Assembly: GCF_020193575.1 (NCBI RefSeq)
Contig: NZ_JADYVD010000029.1
Location: forward strand, 1 to 64,000
DNA: 64,000 nt
Direction: 5' to 3'
From: Ensifer sp. IC4062
GTDB taxonomy: Bacteria > Pseudomonadota > Alphaproteobacteria > Rhizobiales > Rhizobiaceae
Below the pieces are notes generated by a model that made no database searches, was not told the DNA's origin, and worked only from the letters and a program-made list of their open reading frames with translations. Numbering within the stretch: the first letter of the stretch is position 1; each line of letters starts with the position of its first letter. A program made the translations under genes and the position numbers. This document shows positions 34,937 to 44,534 of the stretch, piece by piece.

Positions 34937-36259
34937 ATGGCTTCGGAATGCGCAACGGAACCGGGCAGGTACAAGGCGTTTCTGCCGATGCTCGTGTCCT
35001 ATATTGCCTCCGGCGGCAGCCTCGTCATTGGGTCCGCGGCGCAGCTTCTGACCTTCGCCATTCTGGCCCGCTGGCTCGGCGTCGATGAATTCAGCGTCTT
35101 CGTTGCGGTAACCGCGGTCGCCAACATAGCCGTTCACTTGTGCGGGCTTGGCGCCATGGAATGCCTCGTGCGCCGGGTCGCGCGCGACCGCGCGATCTAT
35201 TCGCAAATGCTTGGTCACAACATCATTCTGACCTCAGCAAGCGGCATGGCTCTGGTCCTGATCGGGGCCGCCGTCCTGCCATTCTTTCTCACGCTTTCCG
35301 CCGATCCGCTGACGAACTTCGCGGTAATCACGCTGATGCTCGTGACCAATGTCGTGCTGGTTCGCATCATCGTGCTGGTGGAGCAGATCTTTCTCGCTCA
35401 TTCCGACTTCGCTTCGGCCAACGTTGTCGTGGTCGGTTTCGCGGTCGCACGGACACTCGCGGCGGCGCTCGCTTGTGTTGCCTTCGGCGTTGCCACGGTC
35501 GTGTCCTGGGCCGTTTGGCAGTTTATGTGCCACGTGCTGGTGGCTTTGGCCTGCATATGGGCCATCAGGAGGCTCGGCGGGCCACGCTATTGCATCGTGC
35601 GCGAGGAATTGCCGCAAGGCCTCTATTTCAGCATTCCGTTTATCCTGCGCGCGGTGCGCCAGAATGCCGACCTGCTTGTCCTCAGTCTCGTCGCGACCGC
35701 CGAGATCGTTTCGAGCTACAGCGTGGCGCGCCGGATGCTGGAGAGCAGCTATCTGTCCGTCGAGGCGCTGCATCGCCTCATCTACCCCGGTTCGGCAAGA
35801 ATTTCCGCGGCTGGGCTGCATCACGCGCTGGAGCGGGTGCGAAAGGTGCTGGTCGCTTCTACCGCCATCAGCGTCGCCGCCGCCGTGGTGGTATTTATGT
35901 TTGCGCCGATCCTGCCCTATCTGTTCGGCCAGGACTACATTTCTCTCGTCGCATTCGTCAGGAAGCTTTGCTGGGTCATCGTGCCGCTGGCCATTTGGTC
36001 GGTGGCGGTGGAAGCGCTCGGCGCCTCGGGCTACCACGCATCCCGCGCGACGGTGATGGGAATTGGCAGTGTGGCGGGGGCGGCGCTCGCTGCGTGGGCG
36101 AGCTGGTATGCCCCGCCTGTCGGCACATTCGTTTCGTTCTACGTGATCGAGATTGCGATGGTTGCCGCCACATGGAGTGTGTTCCTGCATTTCGTTCGGC
36201 GCGACAGGGAGCAGGCCGGCCGGCCGGAAGCTTCGGCAAGGATGGCGCATGAAAGCTGA
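34937..36259 (+). CDS. Polysaccharide flippase (Wzx/MATE-like)
   Basis: 440 residues from ATG 34937. About 12 hydrophobic segments, for example SLVIGSAAQLLTFAILARWL, GMALVLIGAAVLPFFLTL and ISVAAAVVVFMFAPILPYLF, with the short basic loops typical of oligosaccharide flippases. It should move a lipid-linked glycan from the cytoplasm to the periplasm. The gene overlaps the next one by 11 bases. Confidence 0.85.
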   Translation: MASECATEPGRYKAFLPMLVSYIASGGSLVIGSAAQLLTFAILARWLGVDEFSVFVAVTAVANIAVHLCGLGAMECLVRRVARDRAIYSQMLGHNIILTSASGMALVLIGAAVLPFFLTLSADPLTNFAVITLMLVTNVVLVRIIVLVEQIFLAHSDFASANVVVVGFAVARTLAAALACVAFGVATVVSWAVWQFMCHVLVALACIWAIRRLGGPRYCIVREELPQGLYFSIPFILRAVRQNADLLVLSLVATAEIVSSYSVARRMLESSYLSVEALHRLIYPGSARISAAGLHHALERVRKVLVASTAISVAAAVVVFMFAPILPYLFGQDYISLVAFVRKLCWVIVPLAIWSVAVEALGASGYHASRATVMGIGSVAGAALAAWASWYAPPVGTFVSFYVIEIAMVAATWSVFLHFVRRDREQAGRPEASARMAHES

Positions 36260-37397
36260 TTTGCGGGACGCTCAATCGGCGCCGGCCGGCGAAACCGACC
36301 CGTGCCGAGCGGCCGGCATAAGGGCTATGGAACGCGCCGACGTCCCCACCATCGGCAAGCTGTTCAACAAGATCTTCCGCCAGACCGACCGTGAGGCCGG
36401 AGAAGATCTCAAGCGGTACCTGGAGACCGTCTTTTTCGGCAGTCCCCACTACACGCCCGAGTGCGGGAGCGTCGTCCACGAGAATGGCGCGGGTGACATC
36501 GACAGCGCGATCCTTTCGGTTCCCATCGAGTTCCTGGTTCACGGCCGCCCGACCGTCGCTCGGCTTCTCTGCGCCTTCATGGCGGACGGCAAGGCCGGGG
36601 CCGCGGGTGCCGCGCGTCTTGCCCGCATGATGCGCGCCGCGCGCCAGGACATGTGCTTTTCGGACAGTTCGTCTCCGGTGAGCGCCGATCACTGGGTTGC
36701 CGGCGGTGGTATCGTTCTGCCCATCCAGAGTCTCGAATGGCGCCGCGCGTTTCGACCATTCGTCGCGGGCGCCTTCCTTGCGAGCCGGCGCGTTCCTCGC
36801 CTAAGGTCGCGTATCTTAATCGGTGCGCTTGCATTGGCGGATCGCGCGCTGCGTTGGCGGGCACCGTCGACGAAGCCCAGCTCGGTACCGGGATTTGAGA
36901 CGAGGCCGGCAAGCCTCAACGAATTCCGCCAATGCGCGGGATTGATGCTCGAGCGCTTTTCGGTTCGTCCCGCCTGGTCGATAGACGAATTCGATTGGCT
37001 CGCCGGCGTTGCCTCCTTGAACAGAAACCTGGGCGCATTGCACTGCCGGAAGGTGATTTGTGAAAGTGGGCGGACCGTCGGTGCATTTCTCTTCTTCGGC
37101 AACGAGAAGGGCATTGCCAATGTGCTGAACGTGCTTTGCGAGGAGGGACGCGAATTCGCCGTCACCGCCGAAATGTTCGCCTCACTCGATCGCGAAGGCT
37201 ATGCCGCAGCGGTCGGCATGGCACAGCCCTTTCTGATGAATGCCATATCGCGCCAGCGACGGCTGTCCTTCCGTCACAGGGGATACTTCTGCATCGTCAC
37301 CCGTCACGCCGACCTCATGGACGCGGCAGCACGCAATGACATCTATATCGGCGGCCTCGCCTCGGAGAGCTGGAGCAGGCTGCTTACGGATTTCTAA
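36249..37397 (+). CDS. GNAT-like protein, paralog B
   Basis: 382 residues from ATG 36249, overlapping the flippase by 11 bases. The N-terminal RAMERADVPTIGKLFNKIFR matches paralog A (RPLQAADVPAVAELFQRVFR). FSDSSSPVSADHW, SLEWRRAFRPFVAG and the C-terminal GGLASESWSRLLTDF also match A. It is longer at the N terminus by about 20 residues. Like A, it lacks a clear acetyl-CoA P-loop. Its coupling to a flippase suggests that it modifies the glycan or lipid-linked intermediate. Function unproven. Confidence 0.65.
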   Translation: MKADLRDAQSAPAGETDPCRAAGIRAMERADVPTIGKLFNKIFRQTDREAGEDLKRYLETVFFGSPHYTPECGSVVHENGAGDIDSAILSVPIEFLVHGRPTVARLLCAFMADGKAGAAGAARLARMMRAARQDMCFSDSSSPVSADHWVAGGGIVLPIQSLEWRRAFRPFVAGAFLASRRVPRLRSRILIGALALADRALRWRAPSTKPSSVPGFETRPASLNEFRQCAGLMLERFSVRPAWSIDEFDWLAGVASLNRNLGALHCRKVICESGRTVGAFLFFGNEKGIANVLNVLCEEGREFAVTAEMFASLDREGYAAAVGMAQPFLMNAISRQRRLSFRHRGYFCIVTRHADLMDAAARNDIYIGGLASESWSRLLTDF

Positions 37398-37565
37398 GAC
37401 CCGAGAAAGAAAGGTGTCTGCGGTTCCGATCGATCGGCGGAAGATTATCGACTGCAAGCTGTACTTAACGGAATATTCACCCTGCCAGCCTAGTTCTTAA
37501 CAATCGATGCGGGGTACGCAGGACGCTCTTTGCTGGCTTCAAGGGCGTGCGTGGGGAAAAGACGG

Positions 37566-39170
37566 ATGTATCGGCGGAGCGAGCCCGAGGAACAAGGATT
37601 ACGCCTGCAGACACGCTATCGGCGGCTTCACTCCGGCGAAGGCTCGCTGCTCGATCTCGTCCCCACTTCGGAGGAGGAAGAGACGATCCTTCCCGAAGAG
37701 AGTCGGACTTCCTTGCGCGCCTTGCGCGCGGTGAATTCTCCCCCATCCCCGGTAGCCCGTGAACCGGTCCAGCCGACCGTTGGCGAATGGCTCACACGTC
37801 TTCAGCTCATCAGCGGGATCGGCATCGATGACGTGATCCTATGGCTGCGCGACGGAATGCGCTGGATCGTCATTGCCGTCGTTGTTGGCATTGCCGCCGC
37901 TCTCGCCTATGCGCTGATGGCGTCGCCGCGATACACCGTTTATACCGATGTCGTCGTCGATCCCTCCAATCTCAACGTCGTCAGCGATGACGTCTTCACC
38001 AGCAACCCGCAGCGCGACGCGCAACTGCTGGAGGTCGAAAGCAAGCTCAGGATTCTGACGTCGCGCAACGTTTTGGCGCGCGTCATCGACAAGCTGCAGC
38101 TGACGGAGGATGCTGAGTTCGTCAAGCCTTCCCCGCTGGATTTTCTGAAGAACCTGCTCCTGTCGGATCAGGAGAAAGCCGCCGATAAGCACCTGGCGGC
38201 GCTGCGCGCCCTGACGGAGCGGGTCGAAGCGCGGCGGGAGGAGCGCTCCTTCGTCGTCGTCATGAAGGTCTGGAGCGAAGAACCGGAGAAGGCCGTCGCT
38301 TTGTCGGACGCGATTGTCGCTGCCTTTGAAACAGAACTTTTCCAATCGGCTGCGGAAAGCGCCGGCCGCGTCGCTCAGAACCTGAATGCCCGTCTTGACG
38401 AACTGCGCCGCAACGTGACCGAGGCCGAGAAGAAGGTCGAGGATTTCCGCCGCGCGAATGGATTGCAGTCGACTAACGGCGAGCTTGTCAGCAATCAGCT
38501 TTCCAGTGAGCTCAACACCCAGGTCCTGGCCGCTCAGCAGGGCTTCATCCAGGCTGAGACGCGTTACAAGCAGATGAGCGCGGCGATCGCCAGAAAGCAG
38601 ACGGCGAGCGCTTCGGTTTTCGAATCCGCCAACATGACGAGCTTGCGGCAGCAGTATAATGCGCTCCAACAGCAAATCGGTTCGATGCAATTGATCTACG
38701 GCGAAAGGCATCCGCGCCTCGTGTCCGCGCGCTCCGAACGGACGACGCTCGAAGCGGCCATGGACGAGGAAGCCCGGCGTATCCTGGAACGCGCGAAGGC
38801 TGATTTCGACCGGGAGGAATCCGCGCTCGGCGCGCTGCGCGACAAGGCACGCGCCGAGAAATCCAATGTCTTCACCGACAACGAGGCCCAGGTCCAGCTG
38901 CGCGACCTGGAACGCGACGCACGGGCAAAGGCGGCGATCTATGAAACGCATCTCACTCGCGCCCAGCAGATCACCGAGCGCCAGCAGATCGACGCGACCA
39001 ATGTCCGCGTCATCTCGCGTGCGATGCCTCCGAACTCCCGAACCTGGCCGCCCCGCACGTTCATCCTTCTGATCGCTGGCGGCATAGCGGGGCTCTTCAT
39101 CGGTGTGGCAGCCGCGCTGACCCTTGGCCTATGGACATTCGTTCGCGGCCCGCGGCCGGCGGCCGTATAA
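37566..39170 (+). CDS. Wzz/GumC-like chain-length protein (no kinase domain)
   Basis: 534 residues from ATG 37566. There is a cytoplasmic N terminus, a first membrane segment WIVIAVVVGIAAALAYALM, and a long periplasmic coiled-coil region (LNARLDELRRNVTEAEKKVE; RARAEKSNVFTDNEAQ). A Pro-containing second membrane region follows, PPRTFILLIAGGIAGLFIGV. This is the topology of a polysaccharide co-polymerase. The C-terminal Walker-type tyrosine-kinase domain found in ExoP/Wzc is missing, so it is a Wzz-type or split system. Confidence 0.85.
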   Translation: MYRRSEPEEQGLRLQTRYRRLHSGEGSLLDLVPTSEEEETILPEESRTSLRALRAVNSPPSPVAREPVQPTVGEWLTRLQLISGIGIDDVILWLRDGMRWIVIAVVVGIAAALAYALMASPRYTVYTDVVVDPSNLNVVSDDVFTSNPQRDAQLLEVESKLRILTSRNVLARVIDKLQLTEDAEFVKPSPLDFLKNLLLSDQEKAADKHLAALRALTERVEARREERSFVVVMKVWSEEPEKAVALSDAIVAAFETELFQSAAESAGRVAQNLNARLDELRRNVTEAEKKVEDFRRANGLQSTNGELVSNQLSSELNTQVLAAQQGFIQAETRYKQMSAAIARKQTASASVFESANMTSLRQQYNALQQQIGSMQLIYGERHPRLVSARSERTTLEAAMDEEARRILERAKADFDREESALGALRDKARAEKSNVFTDNEAQVQLRDLERDARAKAAIYETHLTRAQQITERQQIDATNVRVISRAMPPNSRTWPPRTFILLIAGGIAGLFIGVAAALTLGLWTFVRGPRPAAV

Positions 39171-39184
39171 CGGGAGCCGCAGGC

Positions 39185-40516
39185 ATGAACAGTGCCAGCT
39201 ACAGCAAGGGCCGGTCCGCGGAGACTCTGCTGGCGCCCGCCGGAACCTTTCTGTTCATGGCTATGTTCCTGTTTCTGTGGATCTCGATCGATCCCTTTGT
39301 CGACCTGACGGGTGAGGCGATCCTCGACCCTTCGGCCGGCAATTCCAGTCGGCTGAATCAAATCATATCCCTGGCTCTGTTCGCCGGCACGCTTGGCTTT
39401 GGTGTGCTGCATCCGATGCGGAATACGATCTTGCAGCCGCGCCTCCTCTTGAGCGTCCTGTTCACGTGGTTTCTTCTCGTCTCGGTCATTTCCGCGCACC
39501 CGATCCTTGGCATCAAGGGCGTCGTTCTCAGTGTGATGATGGCGGTGAACGCCGGTATTTATCTGTTGATGCCGGCCTCCGAACGGCATTTCGCCAAGAT
39601 GCTCGGGATCGGCACGCTCGTCATGCTGGCGGTTGCCTATTATGGCATCCTTTTCAAGCCGTCCCTTGCTATCCACCAGGCTTCGGAACTGCGTGAACCG
39701 ATGAATGCCGGCTTGTGGCGGGGTCATTTTCCGCACAAGAACAGTGCCGCCGCGGCGATGGTGATTGGCGCCTTCTTCGGTTTCTTCGTCATGAATACCT
39801 GGTCGCGTCTCGCCGGCATCGCGATCATCGCTTCGTCCTGCGCCTTTCTCGTCCACACCGGCGGAAAGACCTCGACGGCGATGCTGCCCGGGATATTGAT
39901 CCTCGCATGGCTTTTCGAGCATGCGCGATTCCTGCGCATCCCGATCGCCGTCGGCGGTGTCGGGCTCTTCAATCTGTTCGCCGTGGGCTCGGCTGTCTTC
40001 ATCCCGCTCGGCGAGTTCATTAGCCGGCTTGGGATCGACGCAACATTCACGAACCGGGCCGACATCTGGCGTTTCGCCTTCTCGGCGTTGGCGGAGCGTC
40101 CATTGCTTGGCTACGGCTTCAGGGCATTCTGGCAGACGGAAGAATTGGTCTACAGCGGCGGGTCGGTGGAGACGTGGGCTGTCGCCGCGGCCAATGGGCA
40201 CAATTCTTACCTGGACGTCGCATTGATGACCGGATATCCCGGGCTGATCCTGACCCTGATCTGGGTCATTCTGCTGCCACTTCGCGACATCTCCCGGATC
40301 GCTCCGGATCGCGAACATTCGCATCTCACGCGGCTGTTCATTCGCATCTGGCTTTACACGATCTTTCATGCCGGCCTCGAGACGCTGTTCTTCGAGGGTG
40401 GAAACCTCATCTGGTTCACGTTCATGTTCGCGCTCTACGGGCTGCATCTCCAGTCCTCGGCGGTTTTGACGGTCAATCGGCAACCGGTGAAAAGGAGCAC
40501 GGTGGCGCATGCCTGA
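39185..40516 (+). CDS. O-antigen/EPS polymerase (Wzy-like)
   Basis: 443 residues from ATG 39185 with GGGAG upstream. It has about 11 membrane segments and a large periplasmic loop. ADIWRFAFSALAERPLLGYG and GHNSYLDVALMTGYPG are the GxGxxxF-like and H-N-S motifs of the O-antigen ligase/Wzy family. It should polymerise the flipped repeat unit. It lies right after the Wzz-like protein and overlaps the deacetylase by 8 bases. Confidence 0.85.
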   Translation: MNSASYSKGRSAETLLAPAGTFLFMAMFLFLWISIDPFVDLTGEAILDPSAGNSSRLNQIISLALFAGTLGFGVLHPMRNTILQPRLLLSVLFTWFLLVSVISAHPILGIKGVVLSVMMAVNAGIYLLMPASERHFAKMLGIGTLVMLAVAYYGILFKPSLAIHQASELREPMNAGLWRGHFPHKNSAAAAMVIGAFFGFFVMNTWSRLAGIAIIASSCAFLVHTGGKTSTAMLPGILILAWLFEHARFLRIPIAVGGVGLFNLFAVGSAVFIPLGEFISRLGIDATFTNRADIWRFAFSALAERPLLGYGFRAFWQTEELVYSGGSVETWAVAAANGHNSYLDVALMTGYPGLILTLIWVILLPLRDISRIAPDREHSHLTRLFIRIWLYTIFHAGLETLFFEGGNLIWFTFMFALYGLHLQSSAVLTVNRQPVKRSTVAHA

Positions 40517-41264
40517 GATCGCGCGAAAAATCGAGGGGCTGGTCGATCGCTTGGCAAATCGGCTGATCTGGCGCTTTGCCCGGCAACGGCTCAGGCTGGA
40601 AACCGAAGCACCGCTCGTTTCCTTCACCTTCGACGACGTTCCCGACACTGCGCTCGACCACGGAGCAGCCATTCTGGAGCGGCACGGTGCACGCGGTACC
40701 TTCTACATCGCCGGCGGGCTTGCGGGGCAGGTGGAAGCAGATCGAACGCTGATCTCGCCTGCCGGCTGCAGTGAGCTGCTCGCCCGAGGGCACGAGATCG
40801 GCTGCCACACCTTCTCGCATCGCAGGATGCGGGACATTTCCGCTCTTGGCAGGGATCTCGATCGCAATGCGGCCTATCTCGAAGGCGTTGGCGTTGCCGC
40901 CGCCCCTGCAAATTTTGCCTTTCCGTACAATGCGGCCTGGCCTTTAGCGCGTCCGGAGCTTCGCAGGCGCTATCGCACCTGCCGGGCGGGCGGCGAGGCC
41001 ATCAATCGCGGACTGGTGGATCCGTTGATGCTCAAGGCTGTCGAGATCCGGCAGCCGGAGCAGCACGCACGCGAGCTGAGGCGCTGGATAGACGACGTCG
41101 TCGAACGCCCCGGCTGGCTCGTCTTCTTCACGCATGACATTGCTCCGTCGCCGACGCCCTATGGCTGCACCCCGGAAACGTTCGATCATCTGGTCCGCCA
41201 TGCGGTCGGCAAAGGATGCCAAGTGCTTCCGGTCGATCAAGTGCTCGACCGGATCAACTGGTGA
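40509..41264 (+). CDS. Polysaccharide deacetylase (CE4 family)
   Basis: 251 residues. NodB-homology motifs: VSFTFDDVPDTALDHG (TFDD, metal and catalytic Asp pair), IGCHTFSHRRM (H-T-x-x-H metal site) and a late VFFTHDIAP. There is no signal peptide; the N terminus is amphipathic and basic, so it probably works in the cytoplasm or at the inner face. It should remove N- or O-acetyl groups from a glycan precursor. Confidence 0.87.
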   Translation: MPEIARKIEGLVDRLANRLIWRFARQRLRLETEAPLVSFTFDDVPDTALDHGAAILERHGARGTFYIAGGLAGQVEADRTLISPAGCSELLARGHEIGCHTFSHRRMRDISALGRDLDRNAAYLEGVGVAAAPANFAFPYNAAWPLARPELRRRYRTCRAGGEAINRGLVDPLMLKAVEIRQPEQHARELRRWIDDVVERPGWLVFFTHDIAPSPTPYGCTPETFDHLVRHAVGKGCQVLPVDQVLDRINW

Positions 41265-41273
41265 GATGCGCAG

Positions 41274-42518
41274 ATGGCGAGCTTGATGAGTGCCAGGAAA
41301 AAGTTGCTGGCGATCAACAATTACTTCTATCGCCGCGGTGGTGCGGAGACGGTCTTTTTCGATCACATGAGCATGTTCGGTGAGATCGGCTGGGATGTGG
41401 TGCCGTTCGCCATGCAGCACGACCGCAACGAAGCTTCGCCGTGGTCGGAATATTTCGTATCGGAAATCGAATACGGCCGCCAGACGGGCGTGCTGCGAAA
41501 AGTCTCACAAGCGGCGAGCGTCATTTATTCGCTCGAGGCGCAACGCAATATCGGCCGGCTCATTGAGCGGGTACGGCCGTCGGTCGCCCACGCCCACAAT
41601 GTCTATCACCACCTGTCGCCGGCAATCTTCTCGACGCTCAAATCCGCCGGCATTCCGGTGGTGATGACCGTTCACGACCTCAAGCTTGCCTGCCCGTCCT
41701 ACAAGATGCTCCGCGACGGAAGGGTCTGCGAGGATTGCAGCGGTGGGCGAATCTACAACGTGCTGCGCCACCGTTGCGTCAAGGACTCCATGTCGCTCAG
41801 CGCCGTCGTCCTCGCCGAAACCATGCTGCATCGCCTGCTCGGACTCTACCGCAAAAAGGTGGATCGGCTCGTGGTGCCGAGCCGGTTTTACCTGGAAAAG
41901 CTGGCTGAATGGAATTGGCCGCGCGAGAATATGGTCCATATCCCGAACTTCGTCGACGTAGAGGAATATCGCGACGACTGGGAGGAGGGGAACTATTTCG
42001 TCTTTGCCGGCCGGCTTGCTCCGGAAAAGGGGCTTGCCACGCTGATCCGAGCCGTCGCTGTTGCTCAACAGCGGTTGATCATCGCCGGTACCGGACCGGA
42101 GGAAGCGGCGCTTCGGCAATTCGCAGCCGAACTCGGCGCGGACGTGAGCTTCGCCGGCTATCTTTCAGGTGCGGATCTGCATCGCCTCATCGGCCAATCC
42201 CTGGCGCTCGTACTTCCCTCCGAATGGTACGAGAACGCACCGGTTAGCATTCTCGAGACCTATGCGCTTGGACGTCCGGTGATCGGCGCGGCGATCGGCG
42301 GCATTCCGGAAATGGTGAAGGAAGGCGAGACCGGTCTGCTGGCAGTAACCGGCGATGTCGATGATCTCGCGAGGGCCTTGAACGCGATGGCCGCCCTTGC
42401 GCCCGCCGCTCGTGTACAAATGGGCGCTGCGGGCCGCGTCTGGATCGCCAAAGAGTTCTCCGCGGCGGCCTATCGCGCCAGAACGCTTGACCTCTACGCA
42501 GCGCTTGGCGCCGCCTAA
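41274..42518 (+). CDS. Family GT4 glycosyltransferase
   Basis: 414 residues from ATG 41274; ATG 41286 is a close alternative. N-terminal NNYFYRRGGAETVFFDHMSM and the C-terminal FVFAGRLAPEKGLATLIRAV, SEWYENAPVSILETYALGRP and VIGAAIGGIPEMV (EX7E region and nucleotide-sugar site) are typical of GT4. A cluster CEDCSGGRIYNVLRHRC in the middle carries three to four Cys and may bind a metal. It transfers a sugar with retention. Acceptor unknown. Confidence 0.9.
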   Translation: MASLMSARKKLLAINNYFYRRGGAETVFFDHMSMFGEIGWDVVPFAMQHDRNEASPWSEYFVSEIEYGRQTGVLRKVSQAASVIYSLEAQRNIGRLIERVRPSVAHAHNVYHHLSPAIFSTLKSAGIPVVMTVHDLKLACPSYKMLRDGRVCEDCSGGRIYNVLRHRCVKDSMSLSAVVLAETMLHRLLGLYRKKVDRLVVPSRFYLEKLAEWNWPRENMVHIPNFVDVEEYRDDWEEGNYFVFAGRLAPEKGLATLIRAVAVAQQRLIIAGTGPEEAALRQFAAELGADVSFAGYLSGADLHRLIGQSLALVLPSEWYENAPVSILETYALGRPVIGAAIGGIPEMVKEGETGLLAVTGDVDDLARALNAMAALAPAARVQMGAAGRVWIAKEFSAAAYRARTLDLYAALGAA

Positions 42519-42697
42519 GAACGTCGGACAGCCTCCACGATTGAGAGAGCTGCCGGGGTCGGTCCGAACAGCGCCCGCCCATGCAGCGCAAGCGTTTGAT
42601 TTTCGCGCATTCCTTCGAAGTTTAAGGAATTTCTTACAGAGAGAGTAGGTGCTTGGGGTGCATAAGCCGCCGAGGGAAATCCCTGGGGCCGACAACC

Positions 42698-44002
42698 ATG
42701 AGCAGAAAGTCCGAAGTCTCAAGAAATCGGATGGCGCAATCGAGCGCCTTGCCGCGCACGCACAGTATGGCCGTCGGTCAATTTCCATCGAGCCTCGTGG
42801 ATGAGTTGAGGACGGCCGGCGGTGACCACGGCTCCGGTCTTCCGGAGGAGCTCGCAAGCATTCCCCGGCCAACACCGGGTCGGCGCGGCCGGCGTCGCGT
42901 CGTGATGCTCGGCTTGCGCGGCATCCCAAACGTCCAGGGCGGCGTCGAGAAGCATGTCGAGATGCTCGCGGGCAAGCTCGTCGAGCACGGCTGGGACGCC
43001 GACGTCATCGGGCGCCGCCATTACCTTCAGAGGCCATCGTCGTTTTCCTGGAACGGCATTCGCGTCTTTCCGCTCTGGGCGCCGCGACTGATGGCGTTGG
43101 AAGCCTTCGTGCACACGTTCGTGGGGGTCTGTTTCGCTGCTTTGCGCCGACCCGATATCCTGCATATTCACGCGGTCGGACCGGCGCTCCTTGTGCCGCT
43201 CGCAAGGCTTCTCGGCATGAAGGTGGTCGTCACCCATCACGGCTACGACTACGACAGGCAGAAATGGGGTACCTTCGCCAAGCGCATGCTGCGCCTCGGG
43301 GAGTTCGTTGGCATGCGCCTCTCTCACGGACGCATCGCGATTTCGAAGGACATCGTTCACGCCATGGGCGAGCGGCACAAGACAGCGGTAAGCTTTGTTC
43401 CGAACGGCGTTGCCGTTTCGCCCTTTCGCGGCGACACCGGCATCCTCGATGAGCTCGGGTTGGGGCCGCGCCGATACATTCTGCTTGCCGCTCGGCTTGT
43501 CCCGGAAAAACGCCAGACGGATCTGATTAAGGCATTCGCAAAGCTGAGCAACGCCGAATTCAAGCTCGTGCTCGCCGGGGATGGGGACTTCGAGACGCCT
43601 TACGTTCAGCAGGTGAGAGCGATGGCCGCCAATGTCAGGGGCGTCATTCTGGCAGGCTTTCAGACCGGCGACCGGCTGGCGGAACTCTTCGCCAACGCTG
43701 CCCTATTCGTGCTTCCTTCCAGTCATGAGGGCATGCCGATTGCGCTCCTTGAGGCAATGGCCCATGGCCTGCCGGTGCTGGCGAGCGACATCGTCGCCAA
43801 CCGCGAGCTGGACCTGCCTAGCGACGACTATTTTCCGCTGGGCGATATCGACGCGCTTGCGACCGCGATCGGCAGCAAGATTGCCAACCCTCCGAGCGAG
43901 GAGCAGATCCTCTCGAAGATCAGGCACGCCGAACTCAACTATAGCTGGACGGGGGTCGCTACGAAGACGCTTGCGATATACGGGGCGCTGCTGTCGAAAT
44001 AG
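42698..44002 (+). CDS. Family GT4 glycosyltransferase
   Basis: 434 residues from ATG 42698, with a basic disordered N-terminal 65 residues before the fold starts at RRVVMLGLRGIPNVQGGVEK. The donor domain reads ILLAARLVPEKRQTDLIKAF and LPSSHEGMPIALLEAMAHGLP. It is similar in plan to the preceding GT4 but clearly distinct. There is a 180-base gap before it with no visible gene. Confidence 0.9.
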   Translation: MSRKSEVSRNRMAQSSALPRTHSMAVGQFPSSLVDELRTAGGDHGSGLPEELASIPRPTPGRRGRRRVVMLGLRGIPNVQGGVEKHVEMLAGKLVEHGWDADVIGRRHYLQRPSSFSWNGIRVFPLWAPRLMALEAFVHTFVGVCFAALRRPDILHIHAVGPALLVPLARLLGMKVVVTHHGYDYDRQKWGTFAKRMLRLGEFVGMRLSHGRIAISKDIVHAMGERHKTAVSFVPNGVAVSPFRGDTGILDELGLGPRRYILLAARLVPEKRQTDLIKAFAKLSNAEFKLVLAGDGDFETPYVQQVRAMAANVRGVILAGFQTGDRLAELFANAALFVLPSSHEGMPIALLEAMAHGLPVLASDIVANRELDLPSDDYFPLGDIDALATAIGSKIANPPSEEQILSKIRHAELNYSWTGVATKTLAIYGALLSK

Positions 44003-44106
44003 GCCGGATGCTCCCGCGGGGCCGCTGCAACGTTTTGCAGATGCCCCGTTTTCCTCCGCCCGGTGCCGGTCTGAGGCAACAGGGTCACAACGATTTGGAT
44101 TGAAGC

Positions 44107-44475
44107 ATGAATTTCAGAGGAATCGCATCGCTGCTCGCCTGGCTGCTGTTCAGCGTGATCGCCTATTCGACGCTGTCTCCGATCGACCTGCGCCCCCATA
44201 TCGGGACTTGGGTGCATGTCGAAAGGTTCGGCGCTTTCGGGCTCCTCGGCCTCCTGTTCACGATCGGCTATCCGGGACGTCTGCCGTTTGTCATTATGAT
44301 CGTGCTTGGTACCGCGGTCGGATTCGAATTGCTGCAAGTGCTGTCCATGGATCGTCACGCGCGCTTTGAAGACCTCATGGTCAAGCTCGCGGGCGGCATT
44401 TGTGGCATTGCGGCAGGGTGCTTGCTGGCGCGGTGGTTGCGGCGAATAAACCAAAACGCAAATTATCCCGGTTAG
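44107..44475 (+). CDS. VanZ-family membrane protein
   Basis: 122 residues with four hydrophobic segments: ASLLAWLLFSVIAYSTLSPI, FGAFGLLGLLFTIGY, LPFVIMIVLGTAVGFELLQV and a C-terminal AGGICGIAAGCLLARWL. SPIDLRPHIGTW...ERFGAFG and ELLQVLSMDRHARFEDLMV are the VanZ-type H/E and R-E-D positions. Members occur in polysaccharide clusters without a known biochemical role. Confidence 0.8.
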   Translation: MNFRGIASLLAWLLFSVIAYSTLSPIDLRPHIGTWVHVERFGAFGLLGLLFTIGYPGRLPFVIMIVLGTAVGFELLQVLSMDRHARFEDLMVKLAGGICGIAAGCLLARWLRRINQNANYPG

Positions 44476-44534
44476 AAACCGCTGCGGGGACGCCTTCGGC
44501 GCTCGCGACACCCTGCCGATATTTGGGGGCTCTT

